From positions 1 to 24,144 of the forward strand of contig CAJTQG010000044.1 in assembly GCA_910578605.1 (NCBI GenBank): DNA of 24,144 bases, read 5' to 3'. Under the pieces are notes generated by a model, which was not told the DNA's origin, did no database searches, and saw only the letters and a program-made list of their open reading frames with translations. The position numbers and the translations under genes are program-made. Within the stretch, counting starts at the first letter, position 1, and every line of letters starts with the position of its first letter. Positions 1-5,550 of this stretch are shown piece after piece. The stretch is from an uncultured Lachnospiraceae bacterium. Lineage in GTDB: Bacteria; Bacillota; Clostridia; Lachnospirales; Lachnospiraceae.

Positions 1-113
1 CAAGTAATATTCTTTCCATATTTTCCTGTTTCTGCATTTGCCTCCTGCCTGCAAAAACACACAGACATTATACATATCATAAACGTTATCACTATTGTTT
101 TATACCTTTTCAT
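1..113 (-). CDS. N-terminus of a secreted protein (partial, cut by window edge)
   Basis: Only the first 37 codons are inside the window. The ATG at 113 follows a near-perfect ribosome binding site (AAGGAGG, 124-130) with a 10-11 base spacer, which decides the start. The encoded peptide begins MKRYKTIVITFMICIMSVCF: a short basic n-region, a hydrophobic core, then an AxA-type site (EANA before ETGK), so it is a clear signal peptide. A Cys at about residue 21 could suggest a lipoprotein, but the flanking CFCRQ does not fit a good lipobox and an ordinary signal-peptidase-I site near residue 27 is likelier. The gene starts 67 bp after the stop of the upstream secreted protein with no terminator between, so the two are probably co-transcribed. 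The function cannot be inferred from this fragment. Confidence 0.8.
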   Translation of the reverse strand, partial: MKRYKTIVITFMICIMSVCFCRQEANAETGKYGKNIT

Positions 114-180
114 CTATTTTGGTCCTCCTTGTTACTGATATATAAATTCTATTTAGCTCTTTCTGTTGTACTTCAAAATA

Positions 181-1251
181 CTATGCCAGTTGTTTTTTTA
201 TTTTATACAAGCCATCCAAAGAATGCTGTTTTTTTGCTTTTGTATCATCCTTATAGTTGGCATTGGCTGTAAAATACAGATAACCATCAGAAAAAGCAAT
301 AGATTCTATCTCTATTTTTATGGCTGTTCCCGAGACTCCTGCTGCCTTTAACAAACGCCGCTTATCTAATATTGCAATCACTCTTGTTATATATTTCCTT
401 TTTTTATCTTTATAAATCCACACTTCTCCATTTCTGCCTTTTTCTTTTACTATAGTACTCATCTTTTTTTCAATTCTGTATATATAGCTGTCTCCATTTT
501 CTTTATCCCACTCTGTAACATACAAATAACCATCATACATACAAATTCCCTGGTTTAATGCATCATCTACCTCAAATTTACAAATTTCCTTGCTGGTTGT
601 CCCGTAAATTTCCATCACATGAATTTTTCCATTTTTATGTTCTTTTAAAACAAAGGCATCTTTATTATGTGCTTTATCATAATCCAGCCAGCATGCAATG
701 GAACCAACCATATAATTAGTCTTAATTTTTGCTTCCACTGTTCCATCAGTTCTCATACGTATAATATATTTTTCATTCATGGGAGCTACATATAATTTTC
801 CATCCAACTTTCTGTATGTCATATCGTTTCCATGATCTAATTTTAATCCATCTTTTCCCCTTATCAAATTCGTTTTCTTTCCTGAAAAAAGAACACAATT
901 TTCCTCATTCTGTTGATTTGTCTTGTTTAACTGTGTTCCATATTTTAATACATATGCCTTTCCTCCTCCCAATGCAAGTCCCTGCATACTTGGGTATGCG
1001 CTTCCCGCTGATACCCTGTCCAACAGCTCATAGGCATATGCATCCTTTCCAAAACTAGGTATTACTTCTCCAACAATTGCTGTTTCTTTTGTACCTGCAG
1101 CATATGCCTGCACACTTGTGCCAAAACTGAACAACAACATCAAAATTAAAATTATGGCGGCTTTCTTCTTAACAAATACATTATTTGATACTTTGTTTCT
1201 TTGCTTTTTTAAAATCTTTCTTATTTTTGTTTTGTTTGTAAGTGATAACAT
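181..1251 (-). CDS. Secreted protein with propeller-like repeats, function unknown
   Basis: This is a 356-residue exported protein. The start at 1251 is supported by AAGGAG at 1261-1266. It has an unusually long N-terminal region (about 28 residues, rich in Lys and Asn) before KKK and a hydrophobic stretch, then an AYA-AG cleavage site near residue 52. The mature part carries irregular repeats of the type G-x-L/Y-Y-V/F around residues 90-340, for example DGKLYVAP, DGYLYVTE and DGYLYFTA, alternating with short strand-turn-strand segments such as YIIRMRTDGT and YIYRIEKK. This resembles YVTN/NHL-type beta-propellers, so an extracellular beta-propeller is the best guess; no catalytic motif was seen. 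The gene lies directly downstream of a c-di-GMP-I riboswitch and terminator, which suggests a surface or adhesion-related role under second-messenger control. I do not recognise the family. Confidence 0.85.
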   Translation of the reverse strand: MLSLTNKTKIRKILKKQRNKVSNNVFVKKKAAIILILMLLFSFGTSVQAYAAGTKETAIVGEVIPSFGKDAYAYELLDRVSAGSAYPSMQGLALGGGKAYVLKYGTQLNKTNQQNEENCVLFSGKKTNLIRGKDGLKLDHGNDMTYRKLDGKLYVAPMNEKYIIRMRTDGTVEAKIKTNYMVGSIACWLDYDKAHNKDAFVLKEHKNGKIHVMEIYGTTSKEICKFEVDDALNQGICMYDGYLYVTEWDKENGDSYIYRIEKKMSTIVKEKGRNGEVWIYKDKKRKYITRVIAILDKRRLLKAAGVSGTAIKIEIESIAFSDGYLYFTANANYKDDTKAKKQHSLDGLYKIKKQLA

Positions 1252-1362
1252 AATTATCTACTCCTTATGTATTCTATAATTTTTTAGAAGCTTTAGCCAG
1301 TATAATCAAAGCTTACAGCTTGTATAATTTGTTTTTATCTTTTTATATAAATAAACAAAAAA

Positions 1363-1389
1363 GGCTGCAAAGAAAATTTCTCTGCAACC
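1363..1389 (-). terminator. Riboswitch-controlled intrinsic terminator
   Basis: On the minus strand two 13-base arms (GGTTGCAGAGAAA and TTTCTTTGCAGCC) pair throughout with two G-U wobbles and are followed by TTTTTTGTTT (1362-1353). The 5' arm contains the GGTTGC that closes the upstream c-di-GMP aptamer, so aptamer and terminator cannot form together. The stop signal lies about 110 bases before the start codon of the secreted protein, as expected for transcription attenuation. Confidence 0.9.
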
Positions 1390-1470
1390 GGACTATCGTA
1401 GGTTTTATTTATCTTTCCCCCTTAGACTCCTAGCTTTGCGCCCATACGTTTTCGCATGTTTGCCCTCGTA
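1384..1470 (-). promoter_or_regulatory. Cyclic-di-GMP-I (GEMM-I) riboswitch aptamer
   Basis: Read on the minus strand, the conserved GEMM-I core is present in order. It starts with GGGCAAAC, followed by a hairpin CATGC-GAAAAC-GTATG with a GNRA-like loop. Next comes GGGCGCAAAGCTA, then GTCTAAGG, which is the tetraloop-receptor side of the second stem. After a loop comes CCTACGATAGTCCGGTTGC. GCAA of the first element pairs with TTGC of the last to close the three-way junction. This matches the class-I c-di-GMP riboswitch consensus as known from clostridia and Vibrio Vc2. The last bases (GGTTGC) are shared with the terminator at 1363-1389, so ligand binding should block termination and turn expression ON. 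The rest of the 1252-1683 gap holds its promoter and a 7-bp inverted repeat (1288-1294/1308-1314) ahead of the RBS; 1521-1683 shows nothing clear. Confidence 0.93.
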
Positions 1471-1491
1471 AAAATATATGATAATATAAAT

Positions 1492-1520
1492 ATACTAACA
1501 GTGATGGAAAAATTTCTCAA
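1492..1520 (-). promoter_or_regulatory. Sigma-A-type promoter of the riboswitch operon
   Basis: The minus strand shows TTGAGA (1520-1515), a 17-base spacer, and TAGTAT (1497-1492) preceded by TGT, an extended -10. Transcription would begin near 1485, about 20 bases before the conserved aptamer core, which is the usual arrangement for a leader riboswitch. Confidence 0.7.
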
Positions 1521-1683
1521 TTACGAAACTTGAAACATTTATTACTAAAAATTGGACGACATTTCTAAAACCATATTCCCATATTTTAATGTAAACCATA
1601 CATAAAAACTTTAATGCTATAAAAAATCAAATAAATATCTTTACTCAAATTGGAAGTCTCCCATAAAAACAGCGAAAGAAATT

Positions 1684-2457
1684 TTATGAAATAGCTTTCC
1701 GATTAAAAACGAAAATGGAAAGAATTATATTAAGGACTATGCATAAAAGTGTAATCCCTATAGCAAAAGTATACTCATTGATATCGGCTGCACCAGTCAT
1801 GAAATCCATTGTATTCATCAAGCAAGCCGGAGAAAATTCCTTGACCTTTGGAAATAAAGTCACAAGATAGGCAATGAAAAAAACAGCTCCTGTACATAGA
1901 AGAGCAGCTCCGTTCCAACGGAAAAATACAGAAGCGGGTATTATGACCGTGATAAGCCATAAGCCAAATAAATAGAAGCAAAAGGCAGTAAATACTAAAT
2001 GCTTGACAATTCCGTTATCCCAAAAATACTCACTGTAACCCCAAGTAATCACACAGCAAATAAGACTTCCCAGTGACCAAAGGGCAAACAAAACAAAAAA
2101 TTTAGATGCCAGTATTCCCCAGCGCTTCATCCCTTTTGTAATAACCTGAATCAACGTACCTTTTTCATATTCCGCCGTCAAAATACTTCCAAACATAATA
2201 ATAAAAATAATCAAAGCAATCGGCATATTTTTATAATACTGGGTCCATGCTGTCAGAGCATTCACCTCCATATTACTTATTTGCATACCGCTTTGTTCTA
2301 AATCCTTTGACACCATTTGCAGCATCCAGGGTGTCAGCTTAGCAATGGCTGGATTCATGATTCCAAACAGACAAAACATCGCTATTGTAATAAACATTCT
2401 GCCTGTTCTAAGATGTTGTATTATTTCTTTTTTCATAAAAGCAAAAAATTGTTTCAT
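1684..2457 (-). CDS. ABC-2 type transporter permease (YxlG-like)
   Basis: This 257-residue integral membrane protein would form the membrane channel of the ABC exporter encoded with the preceding ATPase. The start at 2457 (MKQFFAFMKKEI) is chosen because its ATGA overlaps the ATPase stop codon and GGAGG stands just upstream; the longer open frame to 2514 lies inside the ATPase gene. About six hydrophobic segments can be read: one near residues 20-40, one near 75-95, two in the middle around 125-180, one near 190-210 and one at the C-terminus. The cytosolic segment after the second helix, with EKGTLIQVITKGMKR, is typical of ABC-2 permeases (E-x-GTL-x-x-V-x-x-x-G-x-x-R). The transported substrate cannot be told. 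No convincing terminator follows it. Confidence 0.85.
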   Translation of the reverse strand: MKQFFAFMKKEIIQHLRTGRMFITIAMFCLFGIMNPAIAKLTPWMLQMVSKDLEQSGMQISNMEVNALTAWTQYYKNMPIALIIFIIMFGSILTAEYEKGTLIQVITKGMKRWGILASKFFVLFALWSLGSLICCVITWGYSEYFWDNGIVKHLVFTAFCFYLFGLWLITVIIPASVFFRWNGAALLCTGAVFFIAYLVTLFPKVKEFSPACLMNTMDFMTGAADINEYTFAIGITLLCIVLNIILSIFVFNRKAIS

Positions 2458-3353
2458 TCTGACTCCTCCAAAAACAAATCCTCCAAGGTTGATTCCAAAC
2501 GCTCCAAACGACAAATAGGCAAATGCTTCTCATATAGCCTTCCCATTACCTCTATCATCTCACTCTCACTTTTTCCCTCAAGAATTATCTTTGTCTCCCC
2601 AGCTAACATCACATCCTTGTAACATGCGGCAAACATTTGCGCATCCCCTGCCCTGCAAAATTCAATTTCTATATTGTCCCCTCCTCTCATTCTTCTTATA
2701 TCCTCCAAAGTGCCGATAGTGTCAATCCTTCCCTTCCTAAGAAGGGCTGCTCTGTCACAAATGCGCTCTACGTCCGAGAGAATATGGGTGGAAAATATAA
2801 CCGTTGTATGTTCCTTTACAGAAAGTAAAATATCTAAAATTTCCTTTCTTCCAACAGGGTCCAGGGCGGAGGTTGGTTCGTCACAGATTAACAGCTTGGG
2901 GCTGTGCAGCAAAGCTTGGGCCACTCCAAGCCGCTGCTTCATTCCCCGTGAAAAACCGCAAATACGCTTATTGGCATTTTCCAATCCCGTCAGTTCCAAT
3001 AACTGCTCTGACTTCTTTCGTATTTCCCCCTTCTCCATTCCTGCTATCTCACCACACAGTCTTAAATATTCCATCGGCGTCAAAAATTCGTAAAATTGGG
3101 GTACATCCGGCAGATATCCAATATATTGATTTGTGCAATTCTGCCCAAAGGTTACTTTTTCCTCATTGACAAATATTTCCCCCTTGTCAGCCTTGAGCAG
3201 GCCTAAAATCATTTTCATAGTGGTAGTTTTTCCAGCACCGTTATTCCCAATAAATCCAAATATGGAATGCTTAGGTACAGAAAAACTCATATCATCTATT
3301 ACTTTATTTATCCCAAATGATTTAGAAATATGGGAAATCTTTAAAATATCCAT
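2454..3353 (-). CDS. ABC transporter ATP-binding protein (YxlF/BcrA-like)
   Basis: This 299-residue ATPase would power the adjacent permease. Visible motifs are Walker A GNNGAGKTT (36-44), signature FSRGMKQ (134-140), Walker B LLICDEP (154-160) and the switch histidine in STH (190). The C-terminal 80 residues form the small extra domain usual in BcrA/CcmA-type exporters and end in the common LEDLFLE tail. The start at 3353 is chosen because it forms a TAATG overlap with the small upstream gene and has AGGAAG before it. The open frame extends to 3431 only as an antisense-free overlap with that gene. Export of an antimicrobial or other small hydrophobic compound is an inference from the family. 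Confidence 0.93.
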   Translation of the reverse strand: MDILKISHISKSFGINKVIDDMSFSVPKHSIFGFIGNNGAGKTTTMKMILGLLKADKGEIFVNEEKVTFGQNCTNQYIGYLPDVPQFYEFLTPMEYLRLCGEIAGMEKGEIRKKSEQLLELTGLENANKRICGFSRGMKQRLGVAQALLHSPKLLICDEPTSALDPVGRKEILDILLSVKEHTTVIFSTHILSDVERICDRAALLRKGRIDTIGTLEDIRRMRGGDNIEIEFCRAGDAQMFAACYKDVMLAGETKIILEGKSESEMIEVMGRLYEKHLPICRLERLESTLEDLFLEESE

Positions 3354-3553
3354 TATGCTTCCTCTTTTCCAAAAATAAAATATAAAATCGGCCCAATAAA
3401 CTGCATGCCCACTATGGTAATAACAATCCACAGAGTACGGTTTCCGTGTTTATAATTTTTATGTGTCAGAATATGCCACAATGTATAGCCTAACAGAGAA
3501 AATTCCAATAAAATCAATGGAATGAGGAAGGGTAATATATCACTGATATTCAT
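3353..3553 (-). CDS. Small PLDc_N-domain membrane protein (YxlE-like)
   Basis: A 66-residue protein with two hydrophobic helices (about residues 7-28 and 42-62) joined by a short basic loop (HKNYKHGNR). The second helix contains W-I-V-I-x-x-V-G-M-Q-F-I-G-P-I-L-Y-F, with the small-residue and Pro pattern (G-P-x-x-Y-x-x-x-G) typical of the phospholipase D nuclease N-terminal domain, PLDc_N. No catalytic HKD motif is present; the domain stands alone. In Bacillus subtilis the equivalent YxlE sits between SigY regulators and the YxlFG ABC transporter and lowers SigY activity; here it sits between an XRE regulator and a similar transporter. It overlaps both neighbours by TAATG junctions, so translation is probably coupled. 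A regulatory or accessory membrane role is likely. Confidence 0.85.
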   Translation of the reverse strand: MNISDILPFLIPLILLEFSLLGYTLWHILTHKNYKHGNRTLWIVITIVGMQFIGPILYFIFGKEEA

Positions 3554-4683
3554 TATTTCAACTCCTTTATTTTCTTTTTTAAGCTTTCGTACTTCACTTC
3601 TCCTTCTAAAATATCAAATGCAGGATTATCAAAGGATTGTCTAATATCCTCCAACACTACCTTCTTGTTCCTAGGAGCATGAGAGCCATTGCCCAACTGT
3701 TCAAACCACTCCTCCAATTTGTTAAAATAATCATCTCCGTGTAAAAATACTTGTTCATGTGAAAACAATCTTTCCAAACAGGAAACATATTTCTCTGAGT
3801 GTATGAGAGCCTTCTGCTTATCTTCATGTGTCAAGTAGAATAATGCTGCCTGATATTCAAATAGAGCTGTGTTATTTGGGTGGAGACTGGCAAGATTATA
3901 GACAGATATCACCTGCTCAATTCTGTCAATCGTTTGTTCACTTACTGATACATTATTGATATGAATGGCTATATATTTTGCTGCGCTATCCATTAGAGAT
4001 AATATATTGTGATACATACTAACCTGTATAAAACTGTCAGCCTTGTCCATCAATCCAAGCATCATATATGCCTGTGTGAGAATACTTCCTTTTTGTCTGC
4101 TCATACTGTAAGGTTTTGACATTTCTTCGAGAGCATCCACTGCCTCCTGTGCTCTTTTAAGCTGTAGATTTACTAGAGCCTGCAGCACAATGCTATCATT
4201 GCAGATTTCCACATCTCTGCAATTCTTTTTTATATGCCCGCTCAAATCTAAAATAGATAAAAGAGTTTCTCTATGCTTGTCCTGATCCTCCACCAGCATG
4301 TAATGATTCAACCACAACACACAAATTTGAAAAAGAAATGGATAACAGGAATAGTATCTTTTTACATAATCTCTCGTTCTCTCCATCACCTGTTCAAATG
4401 GCTTCTCGGCAAATTCTGCAGCAAATTCCTGATACAGTTTTTGAATTTGTTCCTTGGATAATTGGGGTTCATATCCAATCAATTCATCCACTGTTACATC
4501 AAAAAATGCTGCTAATCTTGGCAGCAGCATAATATCTGGGGTACTTTGCCTTGTTTCCCATTTAGAGACCGCTGCCTTTGTCACTCCAAGAAAACTAGCT
4601 AACTGTTCTTGGGTAATTTTTTTCTCATGTCTGAATCGAACAATATTTTCTGCCATATTCAGCGCATCTGTATATATATTCAT
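3553..4683 (-). CDS. XRE-family regulator with TPR-like sensor region
   Basis: This 376-residue protein has an N-terminal helix-turn-helix (about residues 11-67, with KKITQEQLASFLGV and AAVSKWETRQSTPD, the classic XRE/Cro pattern). It is followed by about 290 residues of amphipathic helix pairs resembling tetratricopeptide repeats. The architecture resembles regulators that bind a peptide or protein partner through the helical part, but no ligand can be named. The start at 4683 is fixed by AAAGGAG about 9 bases upstream; the open frame to 4716 runs over the predicted -10 box and is not used. It is the first gene of the operon, with the PLDc_N protein, ATPase and permease following in overlapping order, and is probably an autoregulated local controller of the transporter. 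Confidence 0.88.
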   Translation of the reverse strand: MNIYTDALNMAENIVRFRHEKKITQEQLASFLGVTKAAVSKWETRQSTPDIMLLPRLAAFFDVTVDELIGYEPQLSKEQIQKLYQEFAAEFAEKPFEQVMERTRDYVKRYYSCYPFLFQICVLWLNHYMLVEDQDKHRETLLSILDLSGHIKKNCRDVEICNDSIVLQALVNLQLKRAQEAVDALEEMSKPYSMSRQKGSILTQAYMMLGLMDKADSFIQVSMYHNILSLMDSAAKYIAIHINNVSVSEQTIDRIEQVISVYNLASLHPNNTALFEYQAALFYLTHEDKQKALIHSEKYVSCLERLFSHEQVFLHGDDYFNKLEEWFEQLGNGSHAPRNKKVVLEDIRQSFDNPAFDILEGEVKYESLKKKIKELK

Positions 4684-4715
4684 CTGATATATCTCCTTTC
4701 GTTGTTTCCTCCTCA

Positions 4716-4745
4716 ATTATACCCTTCTAACTCGCCAGATAACAA
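4716..4745 (-). promoter_or_regulatory. Promoter of the XRE-ABC transporter operon
   Basis: The minus strand carries TTGTTA (4745-4740), an 18-base spacer and a perfect TATAAT (4721-4716). The ribosome binding site and start codon at 4683 follow within about 30 bases, so the leader is short. Confidence 0.65.
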
Positions 4746-4749
4746 TGGA

Positions 4750-4794
4750 ATCCTAGGATACTTTCAGATTTAAAATCAACTATTAGTATACTTT
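4750..4794. promoter_or_regulatory. Candidate operator: paired 11-mers and palindrome upstream of -35
   Basis: Two copies of TAGKATACTTT (4754-4764 and 4784-4794, one mismatch) lie 30 bp apart, about three helical turns. Each includes palindromic sequence: ATCCTAGGAT (4750-4759) and AGTATACT (4785-4792). They sit immediately upstream of the -35 box of the operon whose first gene is a DNA-binding regulator. An autoregulatory site is an inference. Confidence 0.4.
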
Positions 4795-4848
4795 ACAAAC
4801 CATATAGGATGTGCATAAAAATAACACACTATTCTATAATGAAAAAAA

Positions 4849-4881
4849 CAGCAGTATCTTCTATTATTGAAAATACTGCTG
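4849..4881 (-). terminator. Intrinsic terminator after the ArsC/Spx-like gene
   Basis: The minus strand has CAGCAGTAT, a loop of about 15 bases with extra TTC/GAA pairing, ATACTGCTG, then TTTTTTT (4848-4842). It separates this gene from the downstream XRE operon promoter. Confidence 0.9.
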
Positions 4882-4898
4882 CCTTTTATTCTCACCCG

Positions 4899-5261
4899 TT
4901 ATTGTTTTAACGCTTCCTCCCATTCTTTTTCTTTAAATCCAGTCAAGACTTGCTTATCTGTAACTAATATAGGACGTTTTACCAACATGCCGTCTGTGCC
5001 AAGTAAATCCAACTTCTCCTGAAGACTCATATTCGGCAGTTTATCCTTTAACTGCATTTCCTTGTACAACATGCCGCTTGTATTAAAAAAACGTTTAATA
5101 TCCAATCCGCTTTTTTCATACCACTTTTTCAATTCTAGCGCCGAGGGATGGTCGGTTTTAATATCCCGCAGCAAATAATCTGCTCCCTTCTCCTTTAACC
5201 AATTCTCTGCTTTTTTGCATGTAGTGCACTTTGGATATGCCACAAATAAAATCTTTGCCAT
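4899..5261 (-). CDS. ArsC/Spx-family thioredoxin-fold protein
   Basis: A 120-residue protein of the arsenate reductase/Spx superfamily. It opens with a beta strand (KILFVAYP) followed by CTTC (Cys12, Cys15), a redox CxxC. It then carries the family's DIKTDHPS segment and a conserved KRPILV (Arg96-Pro97) near the end; the length fits YusI/ArsC-like members. The CxxC pattern is closer to Spx/MgsR than to true thiol arsenate reductases. However, no arsenic-resistance genes are nearby, and an RNA-polymerase-binding role cannot be shown from sequence alone. The start at 5261 is chosen from AAAGGTG about 10 bases upstream and the family's N-terminus; an ATG at 5282 or a longer start would add a non-conserved basic peptide. 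It is transcribed alone, diverging from the DUF815 gene, and ends at a strong terminator. Confidence 0.85.
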   Translation of the reverse strand: MAKILFVAYPKCTTCKKAENWLKEKGADYLLRDIKTDHPSALELKKWYEKSGLDIKRFFNTSGMLYKEMQLKDKLPNMSLQEKLDLLGTDGMLVKRPILVTDKQVLTGFKEKEWEEALKQ

Positions 5262-5385
5262 TTTCAATATCACCTTTCTCATTTCCTCGTTCACGGGCTT
5301 CGCCCTATCAAAACGTTCATCTCCAATTGCACCTGCAAGCAGTCGCTTTGGCTCTGACCGTTTTGACAGTTCTCATTGCTTTCGT
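5262..5385 (-). other. GC-richer arsC-like leader; possible dispersed repeat
   Basis: The approximately 120 bases between the predicted transcription start and the ArsC-like gene are visibly richer in G+C than the other spacers. On the minus strand they contain a tight GGGCGAAGCCC hairpin (5300s) and a TTGC-AGGT-GCAA hairpin. A 19-codon frame (MRTVKTVRAKATACRCNWR) begins at ATG 5375, with a poor ribosome site. A different frame is open straight into the ArsC-like gene without a good start. The composition and layout would fit a repeated element copied in upstream of the gene, but this cannot be tested here. Confidence 0.3.
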
Positions 5386-5389
5386 GCAT

Positions 5390-5418
5390 ATTCTATCATA
5401 TAAGCATATAGATGACAA
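5390..5418 (-). promoter_or_regulatory. Promoter of the ArsC/Spx-like gene
   Basis: The minus strand shows TTGTCA (5418-5413), 17 bases, and TAGAAT (5395-5390) preceded by TGA, an extended -10. Its -35 hexamer is superimposed on that of the divergent plus-strand promoter. Confidence 0.65.
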
Positions 5419-5440
5419 GAGAAAGGATTCCTGCTATAAT
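5412..5440 (+). promoter_or_regulatory. Promoter of the DUF815 ATPase gene
   Basis: ATGACA (5412-5417), a 17-base spacer and a perfect TATAAT (5435-5440). The predicted start near 5447 gives a leader of about 100 bases. Confidence 0.6.
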
Positions 5441-5480
5441 CTTATCATAAAATGTTGGGCAAAAGTATCTGCCTGCAACT

Positions 5481-5526
5481 GATACCAAAAGATTGCCAAG
5501 CAACACTGGTCTTTTACCCTGGTATC
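5481..5526 (+). other. Leader hairpin before the DUF815 gene
   Basis: GATACCA (5481-5487) pairs perfectly with TGGTATC (5520-5526). The inner AAAGA/TCTTT continues the stem past a small bulge, and a TTGC-CAA-GCAA hairpin lies in the loop. It ends 11 bases before the AGGAGG (5538-5543), so it might affect translation; no U-tract follows. Confidence 0.45.
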
Positions 5527-5550
5527 ATCATAATAATAGGAGGAATACAT

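Noticed and set aside
2674..3169. Plus-strand open frames of 121-139 residues within the ABC ATPase gene
   Set aside because: They are antisense to a clearly coding gene, have no ribosome sites and show no recognisable protein features. Similar plus-strand frames under accC, fabD and fabK were rejected for the same reason.
4899..5261. Arsenate reductase of an arsenic-resistance operon
   Set aside because: No arsR, arsB or acr3 gene is nearby, and the CxxC pattern fits the wider Spx/YusI group; only the family-level call is kept.
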